A stretch of 64,000 nucleotides of DNA, taken from the NCBI GenBank assembly GCA_031308135.1, contig JAHLJT010008446.1:161529504-161593503 (forward strand), read 5' to 3'. This document shows, piece by piece, positions 1 to 11,227 of this stretch (positions are counted from its first letter, which is position 1; each line of letters opens with the position of its first letter). Made by a program: the position numbers and the translations under genes. The notes under the pieces are model-generated. The model did not search any database. It saw nothing but the letters and a program-made list of their open reading frames with translations, and was not told the DNA's origin. Source of the DNA: Acheta domesticus. Lineage: Eukaryota; Arthropoda; Insecta; Orthoptera; Gryllidae.

Positions 1-840
1 ATCAATTTGCATTTCTTGTCAAAATTGTTATTTTGCAATGTTCAACTCAGGAATAATTTGAGGACATTCCCCTGAAAGAATAGCGCACAATTAGGAATTG
101 TTTATAAAATGTTTAATTGTTGCCAAATTGTTAATTCGCAGTTTTTGATTCCATGACGTCAGAGAACCCATCTCACTTTATAATTACAAAAATGGGAAAT
201 TATTTATGAATTTATAAATTTTGCAATTTTTTATGTCCTCATCTCAATAACCATTAGACAAGATCCGAAATTCCGCAATCCGATCGGCGCTATCGTCTTT
301 CGTTTTCTAGATAAGCAATTCTTTATAGGAAATAAGCATCTGAGGCCAACCTTCATTTGCTTTACTGACAATCAATTCGCTCTTTGCAGTCAAGTATACT
401 ATTTAAATCGTTTTGCAGTGTCTCGCTTTCCAGCGATTATATTGTGTTGACAATTTCTGACTTACGGCAAATTGGTGGAAAATGTTGCTAATGAACTATT
501 GCTGTTTTTTTAATTTTCAAAATTTTATTTTTATCGTTAATACATCGTTAAAACTTTCCTTTTGATATATTAATTCGTCCGCGTTATTAAAAAAATCTTT
601 TGCATATTTCAGAGCGCCGAAATTAACTGTTGCCTTGCAAATCTGAAAGTAATCTTTCATTAACTCTCTATATTCTCTTTAGTCGTGCAAACTACATGCC
701 GATGTGTTTATAGTCTAGCAAAGAAATTGATTATAAATAAATTATTTTGCAAAATGCATTTCAACGGAACGGTGGCACGTAAAGTTTTTTTCTAATTAAT
801 AATGTGTATGAAAAGGACGTTTTTCTATGAAATGGTATGT
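1..840. repeat. Dispersed repeat family A, copy 1
   Basis: AT-rich non-coding sequence that recurs at 43215-43800 and 51607-52240. Shared landmarks in the same order include an AATTGTTTATAAA-like stretch, a block reading roughly CGAAATTCCGCAATCCGATC followed by GGCGCTATCG, the words GTCTCGCTTTCC and TTTCTGACTTACGG, and a final GGTGGCAC near 770. No terminal repeats or coding sequence were found, so its class is unknown. The copy may extend past the left edge. Confidence 0.7.
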
Positions 841-960
841 AATCAATATATCAAATTGTAGTTTTCTGAATTTTTTTGAAGTCCCTGTTTGAGATCAGCG
901 GGAGAAAATTTTAATTCGAATCACTATAACTGTCAAATATTTTGTGTAATTTTTGTAATT

Positions 961-1441
961 TGTACATTTGTGTAATTTTTGAAAAAACGAAAAAATACCC
1001 CCAAATGAACTTTACGTCACATTCAAGAGTGCAAATACCACTCTCCGCTCGACCGGTTTGAAGAAAACATTAGGAGCCATTTATGAGAAAATGGCGTTTG
1101 AGCGTTTCTGAAAACACAGAATTTTGTGTTAGTTTTCACAGAAAACTGCTGAGTTTTCCAGATACTTTTCCCGATATTATTTAAAGCACATGTACTCATT
1201 AACATAATAATGTGAACAAATCGTCCCTAAAAAATTTTTTTTCAAAAAACAAAAGAATAGAGTAACATATTACTCTATTCTTTTGTTTCTTTTTTCTATG
1301 AAATTGGCTCATTTCTCATAAATGGCTCCTAATGTTTTCTTCAAACCGGTCGAGCGGAGAGTGGTATTTGCACTCTTGAATGTGACGTAAAGTTCATTTT
1401 GGGGTATTTTTTCGTTTTTTCAAAAATTACACAAATGTACA
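961..1441. repeat. Near-perfect inverted repeat within the left foldback arm
   Basis: 961-1092 and 1313-1441 are reverse complements over about 130 bp with about one mismatch. Both contain TTTACGTCACATTCAAGAG and CTCGACCGGTTTGAAGAAAA. A smaller palindrome, AAAAGAATAGAGTAA facing TTACTCTATTCTTTT, lies in the spacer at 1250-1288. The high identity suggests a duplication-inversion younger than the rest of the arm. Confidence 0.8.
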
Positions 1442-2212
1442 AAAGAAACAACGCCATAGCGTTTATGTCATCTCATAGAGTACATGTAGTGCTATCCCTG
1501 CGAATAGTTAAAGAAAAAATTTGCAGCCATTTTTGAGAAAATCTTGTTTTGGTAACTGCAAATATTTCGCGTAATATTGTGCGAAAACTACTACATTTAA
1601 AAAAAATGTACATGACGTTAATGAAAGAAATTACTTTGCAGAACAAATTTTATTTAAAGGAAGAATGTGTATCTTCAGTATTGTAGTTATAGAAAGACGT
1701 CGAAAAAAATTAAAACGTTTGCAATTTTCGAAAATTCAGAGTTAATTGTGAAAATTGGACCTATGCCACCTTAATAAGTATATTTTACTCTATTCTTACA
1801 AGAAATTTAAAGAAAAAATTTTGAGCTGTTTTTGAGAAAAGTTTGAAAATAATCGGGAGCCTTCATGTAATGTACCCCCAGATTTTGAAGAAAGTTTTTC
1901 AAAATCGCGGCACCTGGAGTGGAAGCAGATTGACTGGGGAATAACCATTTTGGAAGAAATTGCACGTATGGTGTAAGTGCTAGTGCTGTTCACAGACTGA
2001 CCGACAAACGGACGCACAGACGGCCGGTGGGCAGACGGTCGAGTGGACGGACGTTTTGAAAAAAACAAAACATTTTTCCGGTTTCAGGGGACCCCAAAAC
2101 GTGTATTTCCGTTAAAATCTCGAAATCGATTTTCCGCAGTATTACATAACTTTCCGTAACAGTATAACATAATATTACTCCGTATATAAGCACGTATACG
2201 GGAAAGTAAGAA

Positions 2213-2987
2213 TTGCTAGCTTTGAAGGAATATGAGATTGGAATGCAACCATTACTTGACAACAATGGTTTGGGAACTAATTTTTGTGATTTACGTATTA
2301 TTGTTCGGTCACGATTTACCTGTATGAAAAGCAGTTATAATTGTCAAATTTGTGTTGATATTTGCTTGAAAATATTTAGGTTTTTCATCAAATATTGTTT
2401 AATTTCAAATGAGCTGAGTTGGGCAGTATTTTAACACTTGTATTTGAAATACGTATTTTAAATACATTTTGTATTTGAAATACGTATTTTAAATACATTT
2501 TGTATTTGAAAAACTGTATTTTTAAACTTTTAGGTATGTATTTTAGAGCTGTATTTAAATACATAAAGTAGGTGTATTTTAAAAAAGAAATACTTCAAAT
2601 ACTGACAAAGATAGTTTAGAACGAGGATACTTTTTTTTGTTTGATTCCTCTTGTGAATGCATCGCATTTAAACAAAAATAAAAACTCCCTTCAGCTGTTG
2701 AATTCTAATTCTCTTCATTCTTAAATCATAAATCTAAATCTTTCAAAATGCTGGACAATTATCCGCCAATAAAAATGGATGTTGGTATATACTGGTGAGT
2801 CACGTAACCTTAGCACCTCCTGTAACTTTTGAACGATTGGCGTTATTGCAATACAGTTTTCACAGAAGTTCATGAGAGAATGGAGCTAATTCATACGTGT
2901 ATTCATTTCTATTTTATCACTTGTAGTTTACGAGATATTTGAGGTAATTTTGTTTTTTCGATTGGAACTACACATATTTTTACTTTC
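2213..2987. repeat. Centre of the foldback: mixed short repeats
   Basis: 2430-2610 holds tandem and palindromic words built from GTATTTGAAATACGTATTTT, typical of the ends of some hAT-type MITEs (inference). 2788-2987 begins TATACTGGTGAGTCACG and resembles the arms of the foldback at 56686-57430, including a shared GAAATACAGTTTT or CAATACAGTTTT word, so it is probably one end of a related TA-target MITE. No coding sequence is seen. Confidence 0.5.
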
Positions 2988-4085
2988 CCGTATACTTACG
3001 TTACACGGAGTGATATACTTAGTATAGGGAAAGTTATGTAATGCTGCGCGAAAAAACGGCGAATTTTTGGCGGAAAAAAATTCATTGCCGGGTGCTGACA
3101 ACGAAAATGTGGATAAAACCAGTTGCTCAATTAAAAAAAATCCCCTAACACGTGATGTAGCCAGAATCCCTCTTTGTGGGTCCTTGATACCGAAAAACCG
3201 ATTGAAAGGAAAACGTCCGTCTGTGAACATTGCTGGCGCCTAAACCATACGTACGATTTCTTCCAAAATTAATATTCCTCGGTCGATCTGATTCGAGTCA
3301 AAGCTTTGAGATTTTAAAAAAGATTCTTCAAAATTTGGGGCTACTTTACATAAAGCCCCCGGGACATTTTCAAAATTTTCTCAAAAACAGCTCCAAATTT
3401 TTTTACTTAAATTTCTTGTTCGAATAGAGTAAAATACAGTTATTAACGTGGCATAGGTCCAATTTTCACGGATAACTAAATTTTCGAAAATTCTAAAAGT
3501 TTCAATTTTTTTCGGCGTCTTTCTCCAACTACAAAATTGCAGATAGAGATTTTTCCTTCAAATAAAATTTGTTGTAAAAGGTGAGTTCTTTCATTAAGGT
3601 CATGTACATTTGTTTGAAAATTTTAGTAGTTTTTGCGCAATATTGCACGCAATACTTGAAATTATAAAAAATTACCAAAACCAGATTTTCTCACAAATGA
3701 CTCCAAATTTTTTCTTTAAACTTTCGGTAGGGATAATGCTAAATGTGCACTATGAGATGACATTAACGCCGTCTTGCTATATTATTTGCTTTTTCAAAAA
3801 TTGCAAATATGTAAATGTTTTGACTTGCCTCTCACGTACATTAGCGTCGATTTGTTGACAATATTATATTAACGAGTACATGAGCGTTATATAATGTCAA
3901 GTAAAGTTTCTCGAAAATTGAATAGTTTTCTGTGAAAACTAGCTCAAAATTCCGTATTTTCTGAACGCTCAAACGCCATTTTCTCAAAAATGGCTTCAAA
4001 TTTTTTGTTCAAACTTTTCGAATGGATAGTGCTAATTGCACTCTTTAATATGTTGCAATTTTTGAAAAATTAAGTATTTCAATGA

Positions 4086-4798
4086 AAATGTGATCTGCGC
4101 CCTTCATTTAAGCGTTCTGTATGCTATCCGAGCCCAAAGGTTAATGAAAACTTTTGGAGACATTTTTTAAAATGTTGTTGAGCCTCTTTACAAAGAATCT
4201 CCCAAAATTAAAAGTCCGTTTCAAACTGAGAGGGACTCGACTTCCTCGAATTAAATCAATCTAGGAATTTCAATTTCAGAGCATCATCGGCAGAATTTTT
4301 AGAAATTAAGAATTTTTGCATTCCAGTCACATCAGAAATAAGCAGAGGGTTATTCTCTTGAAGCGTATATTGTAATTTGAGATTAATATTTGGACTGACA
4401 ACTTTTCAAATTGATTAATTCTACAGACTTTTGGATGTACTACCAACCCTGATGGGCACACATTTTCCCGCTACTGAGACAGTGTCAAGAAGAGGGAGAA
4501 CTTAAAACAGTTTTCAAAACGTTTACTATGCAGAGAGAAAACATCGAAAGAAACATTATTTCCAACTAAAACAAGAGCACATTTACCTCAGGAAGAAATA
4601 AATGATTGGCAGTGCCACAAAAACGAAAACTGAAACACTTGTTTACTCACTCCAAAAAATACTTAACAACTTCCAAAGTAACTCTACAGATCAATTTACA
4701 CCTCCTGGCTTTTCACATCAATTTAACTCCTTGCCGAAAGACACTCTTATCTACAGTAGTAGTAGTTGTTCGAACAAGCAAGCAGTTTGTTACTTATA
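4086..4798. other. No feature recognised
   Basis: AT-rich sequence without a convincing ORF, terminal repeats or RNA gene. Short ORFs near 4602-4898 show no codon bias or recognisable motif. Confidence 0.5.
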
Positions 4799-5065
4799 CT
4801 TCGGTTTATCTTTCTTGGCGCACGGGGGTGTGTCAATAAAATGGAATATCTCACGGTATTTCGCGTCGTTGTCGGTTGTGCCGCTGGAAGTCGCATGATC
4901 GCGACTGTATCGAGCAGTGCTAGCAATCATGCGACTCCTGTCGCATGCGACTCCTGTCGCATGCGACAGGAGTCGCATCATGCGACAATGGAGAATGACG
5001 CGAAATACCGTGATATATTCCATTTTATTGACACCTCCCCGTGAGCCAAGAAAGAAAAACCCAAG
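4799..5065. mobile_element. Palindromic MITE with TA target site
   Basis: Terminal inverted repeats of about 70 bp: the left runs from CTTCGGTTTATCTTTCTTGG to GGTATTTCGCGTC, and the right is its near-perfect reverse complement, ending GAAAGAAAAACCCAAG. TA flanks both sides. The centre is a nested palindrome built from GTCGCATGCGAC and GGAGTCGCAT, so nearly the whole element can fold. It has no coding capacity. The TA target suggests mobilisation by a Tc1/mariner-type transposase (inference). Confidence 0.75.
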
Positions 5066-5893
5066 TATAATTATGCCCATTGCATATGACCAAGCTATTT
5101 GTACGAACTTCCCATTTATTTTATTCAACTGTGAAAAATACGTTTGGCAACGACTCGCAATTCTGAGAAGACTATATTCGCATGGGCCGCCCGCATCGCC
5201 CATTCTCAGAATCGCCTACAACGAATCTGAGCCCTGCGCAATAATTCACTTTCTTACAAATTAACAATATAAAGTATACTGTAATCTGTTATACTTATCA
5301 TTTTACATATTTACATGATTTGTTTAATTAACAAATTGTTATAATCTCGTCATAACATATTACGCGCGCCCTGATTGGCCACCGCCAGAATTGGCGTCAG
5401 CGGGCATATCACGTGACTCCCTACGCGTCGCCTGCAGACCACTCGAGCTCTGATTCTTGCCGCGCACACTTCGTGTCGCGCAAAAGCCCACTTATTACAT
5501 TATCTTCACATTGCAACATATTTCATACACGCATGTGCAAGATTATTCTAGTATTCATTCAGTTTAGTGTATTATAGTTCAGTTTATTGAAATAATTGGC
5601 ATTTTTAAAATATTAACATTCCGATACTCACGAAATCAGTAGAGACGGATACGCTCGCGCCGAGAATCTATAAATCCGCGAAACATACAACGTATGGTAT
5701 ACTTGATGATACCAATATATCGCTTCCATGCCTTTCAAGAAGTAGTGCTTTAACTATTTTGGATCAGGCATAAAATAACTTTTTATTACATTTATCAATT
5801 ATTCAATGGTAAATTGGTATTCTTCGTCACTGTTCCCAAGAAAACGAAAAATTGTTTGCTTTGCTGAATCTGTCTCATCTTTTCAGGGCAAAT
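5066..5893. other. No gene recognised; contains a GC-rich patch
   Basis: Mostly AT-rich. A GC-richer patch at about 5360-5490 (GATTGGCCACCGCC, ATCACGTGAC) resembles the promoter-like parts of solo LTRs elsewhere in the window, but no ends or target duplication were found. Confidence 0.4.
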
Positions 5894-6274
5894 CTATAAT
5901 TTGTGTTCTTGTCTTAGTATTCGGGGTACGTGCAATGCTTTCATGCGCAGCAAATAATACTTTGCATTAGCAGCTACCAAGTCATTTACTGCCTCTACGC
6001 TATATCCTGTAGAACATCCTAAATCATCATTACGATGTTTCGCGAGTATTGAAACAGTTTCTCCATCAGCCAGTTTCCTAATAGGGTATATTAGATTGCT
6101 TTTCAGATGTATTTTTTTATTTGTTTCTTGGTACCTGCCCTTCACAAATAACTTTCGTGGTACCTGCCCTTCACAAATAAAACAATGAATTTTGAAGAGA
6201 AAGTCAGGTGTAGGTGAACGTAGTTGAGGTGATTCACTCTCTTTTTGAACTCTCTTCACATAACCAGAAATCAA
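5894..6274 (-). pseudogene. Fragment of an unclassified Cys-containing repetitive protein
   Basis: An open frame of about 126 residues containing SPTPDFLFKIHCFICEG, a C-x2-C motif, and later NDLVAANAKYY. From memory this order (F..HC.FC, then DLVAA.A.YH) recurs in a repetitive insect and cnidarian gene family of unknown function; this is recognition only. There is no good initiator ATG. A 22 bp stretch beginning GGTACCTGCCC is repeated at 6130 and 6159; the 29 bp offset changes the frame, so residues between the copies are probably not original. The fragment ends two bases short of the left end of the DUF7869-type element, which may have interrupted it. Confidence 0.45.
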
Positions 6275-6276
6275 TT

Positions 6277-6309
6277 GAAGAGCTTAGTGCAAGAAGATGT
6301 TAACTCAAA
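6277..6309 (+). repeat. Left terminal inverted repeat of the DUF7869-type element
   Basis: The first 17 bases are identical to the inverted right end; then AAGATGTTAACTCAAA aligns to GGTGTTAACTTAAA of the right end with a 3-base indel. Confidence 0.75.
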
Positions 6310-6691
6310 ATATTGCGATTTTCTGTTACTTGGTGCAAATACGTTTTCTGGTCTGTTCCATTGGTTATGTTCCTAATTTTGCTCAAAACTGCAATAATTT
6401 TCGAAATATTTGATGTGCCAAAAGCGTAAACTCGTAAACTGTGTACGCAAGAAAGTGTCATCTCAGTCTTTACACGCAGAAAGGTGTTAATTCAAAAGTT
6501 GGCACCTTCTTGCGCAACACAAACATTGCTGTGCAAGAGTTGGCACCGTTGATTTGCGTGTCGGCTGTCGAAGTTCGAAGCCGAAGCAAACAGTCCAGTC
6601 TTGCTTGGTGTGCCGTGGGTATATTTTTTTCCATTACGAACAATATTATTTCGTGGAATTATTTCATGAAATATATTCTGTGGAGCAGTTG

Positions 6692-9219
6692 ATGGAAATT
6701 GTACAAAATGGATTAGATTACGATATGCAAAGTTACGGTAAGTTCTTTGTCCAATGCTCAGTCAGGCGCGATGTATAATGATATTATAATATATTAAAGT
6801 TTGTTAAATTTTCGCATCGGGAGTAGTCAGTTAATGGTGTATTACTATACAAATAATATTAATATGAATGAAAAAATGTTTCATTCATTTGCATATTCTA
6901 ATAATGTTAAAAGCAATGAAGGTGAAGCACCTCTTACACAATCTTGTGAAAATGAAACTCCTCAAAATTCACCTCCTGATGCTGCTGAGGGAGTACCTTC
7001 TTTGGTAGATGATTTAGATGACCCTGCAAACCCAAAAGCATGTAGGAAAAGATACTGTTCTCCTGCACTGTGGTCAAGAAATCAACTGAAGGAAGCAAGG
7101 AATAGTGGTGAGTAGTATATTAACCGAAAAAATAATCTTGTACCAGCAAAGACAGTGAGTGATGTGCTATGTGACAAAAAGTGTAGACTGAAATGCAGTG
7201 ATAGATTTTCTGATAACAACAAGAAGTGTCTGTTTGATTCATATTACTCGCTGGATGTTAATAACAAAAATTCTATTATTCATTATAAAAGAATCATATG
7301 ATGTGAAAGCAAGTACGTGGTTCTGGGCCAAAACGATTCAAAGTCATTTAGATATTTCGTTAACATTGGAGGAGAGAGAAGAAAAGTGTGCAAACCAGCT
7401 GTCTTGAAAATATTTTGTATTGGTAGGAAAAAGCTTGATTTAATACGGAATCAGTTGGGGAAAGGAGTTTCATCACCTGCACAGAATGAAAGAAGAAAAC
7501 ATCATACACGATTGAACAGAATCTCTCAGGAGAATACTCAAGCTGTTTGTGATCACATTAAACAATTTCCTGCATATGAATCGCATTATTCACGATCGAG
7601 AAACCCAATAGATTATATTTGTCTTCGGAATTAAATATTGCAAAAATGTATCACCTGTACAAAGAACAATGCATTGCTGGTAAACAAACACAAGTGTCAC
7701 AGTCTTACAATAGTAGTGTATTTGTATCTAAATTTAATTTTGGGGTTGGACAGCCCAAAACTGATACATGCAAAATTTGTGACAGTGGTGAGAATAGTGG
7801 TAGGCGTGTAAAAATATCAAGATGCTTTCAAAATGCAAAAGGATGACAAATTAAAAGTTATAAATAGAATCTTCGTACATAACATTAAAAACAATAAAAA
7901 GAATCTTTGTAGATAACATTTGAGCTCCAAAAGACGTTGCCACTTCCAAAGATCTCTACCAGCGTGGCCTATTACTTGAGACACTTGTGGTTGTTGTTAT
8001 GTCGCGCTTATTACGGCGCGCATAAGGATTGTATTTGGCGCGCAAGCCTCAAGGCAGCGCGCCCTGGCGGGAATCGGCGGCGGCAGCGGCAAGCTGTGGC
8101 CACGGTCCGGCAGGCTCGAGGCGTGGAGCGAGTCTCGCCGCCTGGCATAGGCTCATTAAAGGGAGCCGGCCGACACCCCGACATCAGTCTGGAGAGAGCC
8201 CCTAGAGCACCACGAGTAGCGGTACGCGCCGAATCCGGAGAACCAGACGCCAGATGCATGTCGTCATGGGGTGACGATTACAGCCAGCATCAGCAGGAAG
8301 CGTCCAGGGGTGGACGCGTCGCTAAGCAGGGCATTGGAGATTGCCCGGGATTGGCAATATGGCTGACTACCTTTTGTAATGAATGGCTTAATAAATTATT
8401 GTTAAATTATCGTGCGATTCTTATTTAATGGACATAACAGTTGTATGACCTTGGAGTGCATGCCATTGATAATAAAAGGAAACTAGGCAAATCATATTTT
8501 CATCTCTGGACTGAAAATGAAAGACACAGAGGTGTAGAGGAAATTGCTAGTTGTTTGATGGCCTTTTTAGAAACGGCTCTAATGACTTCCAAAAATCTTG
8601 TAGCATGGAGTGACTCAGCGCCAGCTCAAAATAAGAATTTTTACATGATTTGTCTGTGGCAATATTTAGTCTTAAAAGGATATTTCGAGCGTGTAGATCA
8701 TAAGTTTCCTGAAGTAGGGCATACATTCATGGATTCAGACAGAGATTTTGATGCAGTGGAGAAACAGATCCGAAAATGTGCAAACATTTATTCTGTTGAT
8801 GGATATTCATCAGCAATAAATAGTGTAAGAAGGACTGTCTCAGACAGTTCAACAAAAAGACTGAATGGAAAAAAAGTCTAATGAGAGAGGTGAGATGGAT
8901 GAAAATTGAAGGATTTTAAGTGGTTAAGTATCGGTAAGTAGCAGAACACTTGCTTTTTGAATTGGTTATTTATTTGCATAGTAATTTAATCCTTTTTTTA
9001 TTTTCAGATATATCTTTGACGAAAATGAAGAGCGGAAGGTTGTAAATTTAAGGAGAGAAAATACACCACCATCTCAATGTTGAATAGTGTTACTGTTGAA
9101 TCACGGGAAAATAACTGTCTTCTGATTGCAGCCAATTGTATGATGATATATTGAAGCAGATTCAATATGTATCTCCAGTATATCGGGGATTTTTTAAATC
9201 CCTGAAGGAGGGGGATTGA
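6692..9219 (+). pseudogene. Broken DUF7869-type protein gene (probable transposase)
   Basis: Pieces fall in the order expected of DUF7869 proteins. There is a possible first exon from ATG 6692 to a GTAAGT donor at 6738, then an acidic stretch (6800-7115), then RKRYCSPALWSRNQLKEARN, then a Cys-rich CDKKCRLKCSDRFSDNNKK after an in-frame TAG. HIKQFPAYESHYSR and, after a frameshift near 7630, LNIAKMYHLYKEQC and FGVGQPKTDTCKICD follow. The core after 7937 has LPKISTSVAYYLRHLW, LYDLGVHAID, WSDSAPAQNKN, GHTFMDSDRDFDAVEK and an Asp/Asp/Glu spacing like an RNase H fold. The coding pieces are followed by a GTAAGT donor near 8934, an acceptor at about 9007 (TTTTCAG), YIFDENEERKV, and the terminal YVSPVYRGFFKSL before TGA 9217. 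Known: DUF7869 has no assigned activity. Inferred: DDE transposase. Confidence 0.65.
7995..8439 (+). mobile_element. Solo LTR, 445 bp, GTTGT target duplication
   Basis: Starts TGTTATGTCGCGC and ends GGACATAACA, with 9 bp terminal inverted repeats TGTTATGTC and GACATAACA. GTTGT flanks both sides (7990-7994 and 8440-8444). Removing the LTR and one duplication joins codons into HLWLYDL, exactly the continuity expected in the host gene. It is GC-rich upstream and AT-rich downstream, with AATAAATT near 8388, which suggests plus orientation. The 5 bp duplication and TG...CA ends suit a Gypsy- or BEL-type element; the superfamily is not resolved. Confidence 0.9.
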
Positions 9220-9866
9220 TTTCGAGAGGAATGAAATATGTTTTGTCTATCAAACTAATTGTCCCTCTATTAAAGAAATATAGTACCAATATTAGTGTGA
9301 TTTTATTTCTAACCAGAATGATCTGGTTACTTTTCATCAGCAGTTCCCAAACTTTCCTGTGCCCTCTTGTGGAAGTTTTATTTTTTTTAATGTACTCGAG
9401 TTCCGCACTAATGGACAGGTCAAATAAAGATTTATTCAACCATTGTAAAGTACATTAATTATAATATATTACGCTTTTATTCAGACAAAACTAGTTGATA
9501 TCTCCCAGGTTTGAAACCACTGCTCTAAGTGAGGTAGAATGTGTTAATTATTAATTAATGCTGTTACAAAAGAAGATAATGTAATATTCTCAATGATTTC
9601 TCGCTATGATTATTACATCAGAAACAAACTATTTCTCATAGTTTGAGTTAACACCTTCTTGCACTGTGTTCCTTAAAGTTTGTTCCTTACAATGGCCATA
9701 AGAGACGTTAAAACTTAGTAGTTTCAATAAGAGTTACTGTGGGGAATTTTTTTTATCTTCATTACTCTGTTAAATGAAAGACTAATTTCTCAAAATCTTT
9801 AAATATTTATTGAAAGATAAAAAGTTCCGGACAAATTCACAAAAGCTCAAATATCTCCATTGGTGT

Positions 9867-9899
9867 GTTTTTAAGTTAACACCTTGCACTAAGCTCTTC
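9867..9899 (-). repeat. Right terminal inverted repeat of the DUF7869-type element
   Basis: Reverse complement of the left end over 17 perfect bases. A second inverted copy of the inner motif (TGAGTTAACACCTTCTTGCAC split over 9644-9664) lies about 220 bp inside. Confidence 0.75.
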
Positions 9900-9903
9900 A
9901 ATT

Positions 9904-11227
9904 TTGCATTTACTTATTGCCTCCTACACCTATCGTCAACTTCAATTTGAATGTTACACTTAAATAAAAATCTTATCATCCTGTCGCTTCTCACTCCCTT
10001 CAACGAAATATTTCAAATCTCTTCCTTTCTCAAACCTTGTTTACCTTCCATCTTACAACGTTTTATTACAAATGGCCCACTTCGTACGAGGCATTATGCA
10101 CACGTAATAGCACTGGACATATTATAGGTTCCTATTATTTAACAATGAGTTCGTGATGATAAACTAACATAATACTGATTACCGATCTCGCGCCAGAACA
10201 TATTGTTGGGTATCGCTAGTCGATCGCACGCTAGTGCGTGGTATGAGATATTTCAGGTAGTCAGGGGGCGGCTCTTAAAATACTTGATGGAATAATATGC
10301 AAGTTAGAAATGTTCAAAATTTGCTACGAGGATCTGCATATCACGCACAAGAATCAGAATTATCTTTATCGCTATCTTTTTCTTGGGAATTATTTACTAT
10401 ATCGGTGTCGGAGATTTGCAGAAGTAGTCTTCGCCCGGCCTACATAATGTGGTGATAACAAACACGTCTTTAGAATTACATATGTAGGAGACAAGAAAGC
10501 AGAAAAAGAGCAGGAGAAAAAGAGTAGGTGTGAAAACCGGAAGTATTGCATCTCATTCTTGCTTGGATCAGGTGTCTTTCTCCATTGCAACGTTACATCT
10601 GGCGAAGCCAGACTCCATACACATCTGACAATGAAGGCCGTGTCAACACAAACTATGGTACGGTTTTTAAAAGAATACAATTTATCACTGTTTTCTCCAT
10701 AGATACCTCAATCATTATTGGCAAATAACTGACATGGATATCTTCTTTCCACGTCAGTGATTGGCTAATAATGAGATAACTAAATTCGTAATTGAGAAAA
10801 TAAAAGCAAGTAATATTTTTTTATAAAACAGACAACATATCAGCAATTGCATAGAATCGGTATTGGTTAGTGATTCCTTCGCCTTGTATTATTGTATAGT
10901 TGTACTTTATTTTGTTTTTAACATGAAGCTTTCATTTCCAAATATCTGTAAAATTAAATGACAGCATTTTCTTTAATACCTAAAATTTCCTCTTTAGTGT
11001 TATTCTTACTTTAACATCATAATTTGGCACATATTGATAAAACATATAGTCGGTAAAAATGTTTGATGAATATATGGTATTGTACAGGACATATTGTGAT
11101 ATTTTCGATTTTCCTACTGACTTTGGTAACCTAAGGCTTGGATTTACAGATACTCGGCGCGAGCCAATCCGTCCCTACTCATTTTATGAGTATCGGAGTA
11201 TTAATCGTTTAAAAAGGCCAATTATTT
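9904..11227. other. No gene recognised
   Basis: AT-rich. A 70 bp hairpin at 10705-10774 (CTCAATCATTATTGGC facing GATTGGCTAATAATGAG) may be a small MITE. A 97-codon minus-strand frame near 10390-10680 has no recognisable motif. Confidence 0.4.

Larger units (their letters stand above)
961..4085. mobile_element. Foldback (long inverted repeat) element, family Q
   Basis: A left arm (961-2212) and right arm (2988-4085) are imperfect reverse complements over about 1.1 kb, around a 775 bp centre. Both arms run outward from TTACTTTCCCGTATAC at the centre edge, through GGAAAGTTATGTAAT, a cluster of CCGTC/GTCTG words, AATAGAGTAAAATA, GGCATAGGTCCAATTTTCAC and CTTTCATTAA, to GCTCAAACGCCATTTTCTCA. No transposase is present. 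Fragments of the same sequence recur at least six more times in the window, so this is a high-copy family. Whether it is one foldback transposon or two divergent copies facing each other cannot be settled here. Confidence 0.7.
6277..9899 (+). mobile_element. TIR DNA transposon carrying a DUF7869-type gene
   Basis: The left end GAAGAGCTTAGTGCAAG (6277-6293) is matched perfectly, inverted, by CTTGCACTAAGCTCTTC (9883-9899). After a 3-base indel the match continues through GTTAACT. AATT flanks both sides (6273-6276 and 9900-9903) and is either a 4 bp target duplication or part of the inverted repeat. The motif GTGCAAGAAGRTGTTAACT recurs subterminally at 6288, in part near 6479 and 6504, and inverted at 9644-9664 and 9874, as expected of transposase binding sites. 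The element carries one broken gene (6692-9219) and a solo LTR (7995-8439). Length without the LTR and its extra duplication is about 3.2 kb. Confidence 0.7.

Noticed and set aside
4917..5264. 115-codon frame across the MITE
   Set aside because: Built from palindromic MITE sequence and its flank; the mirror frame at 4790-5203 is equally open, an inverted-repeat artefact.
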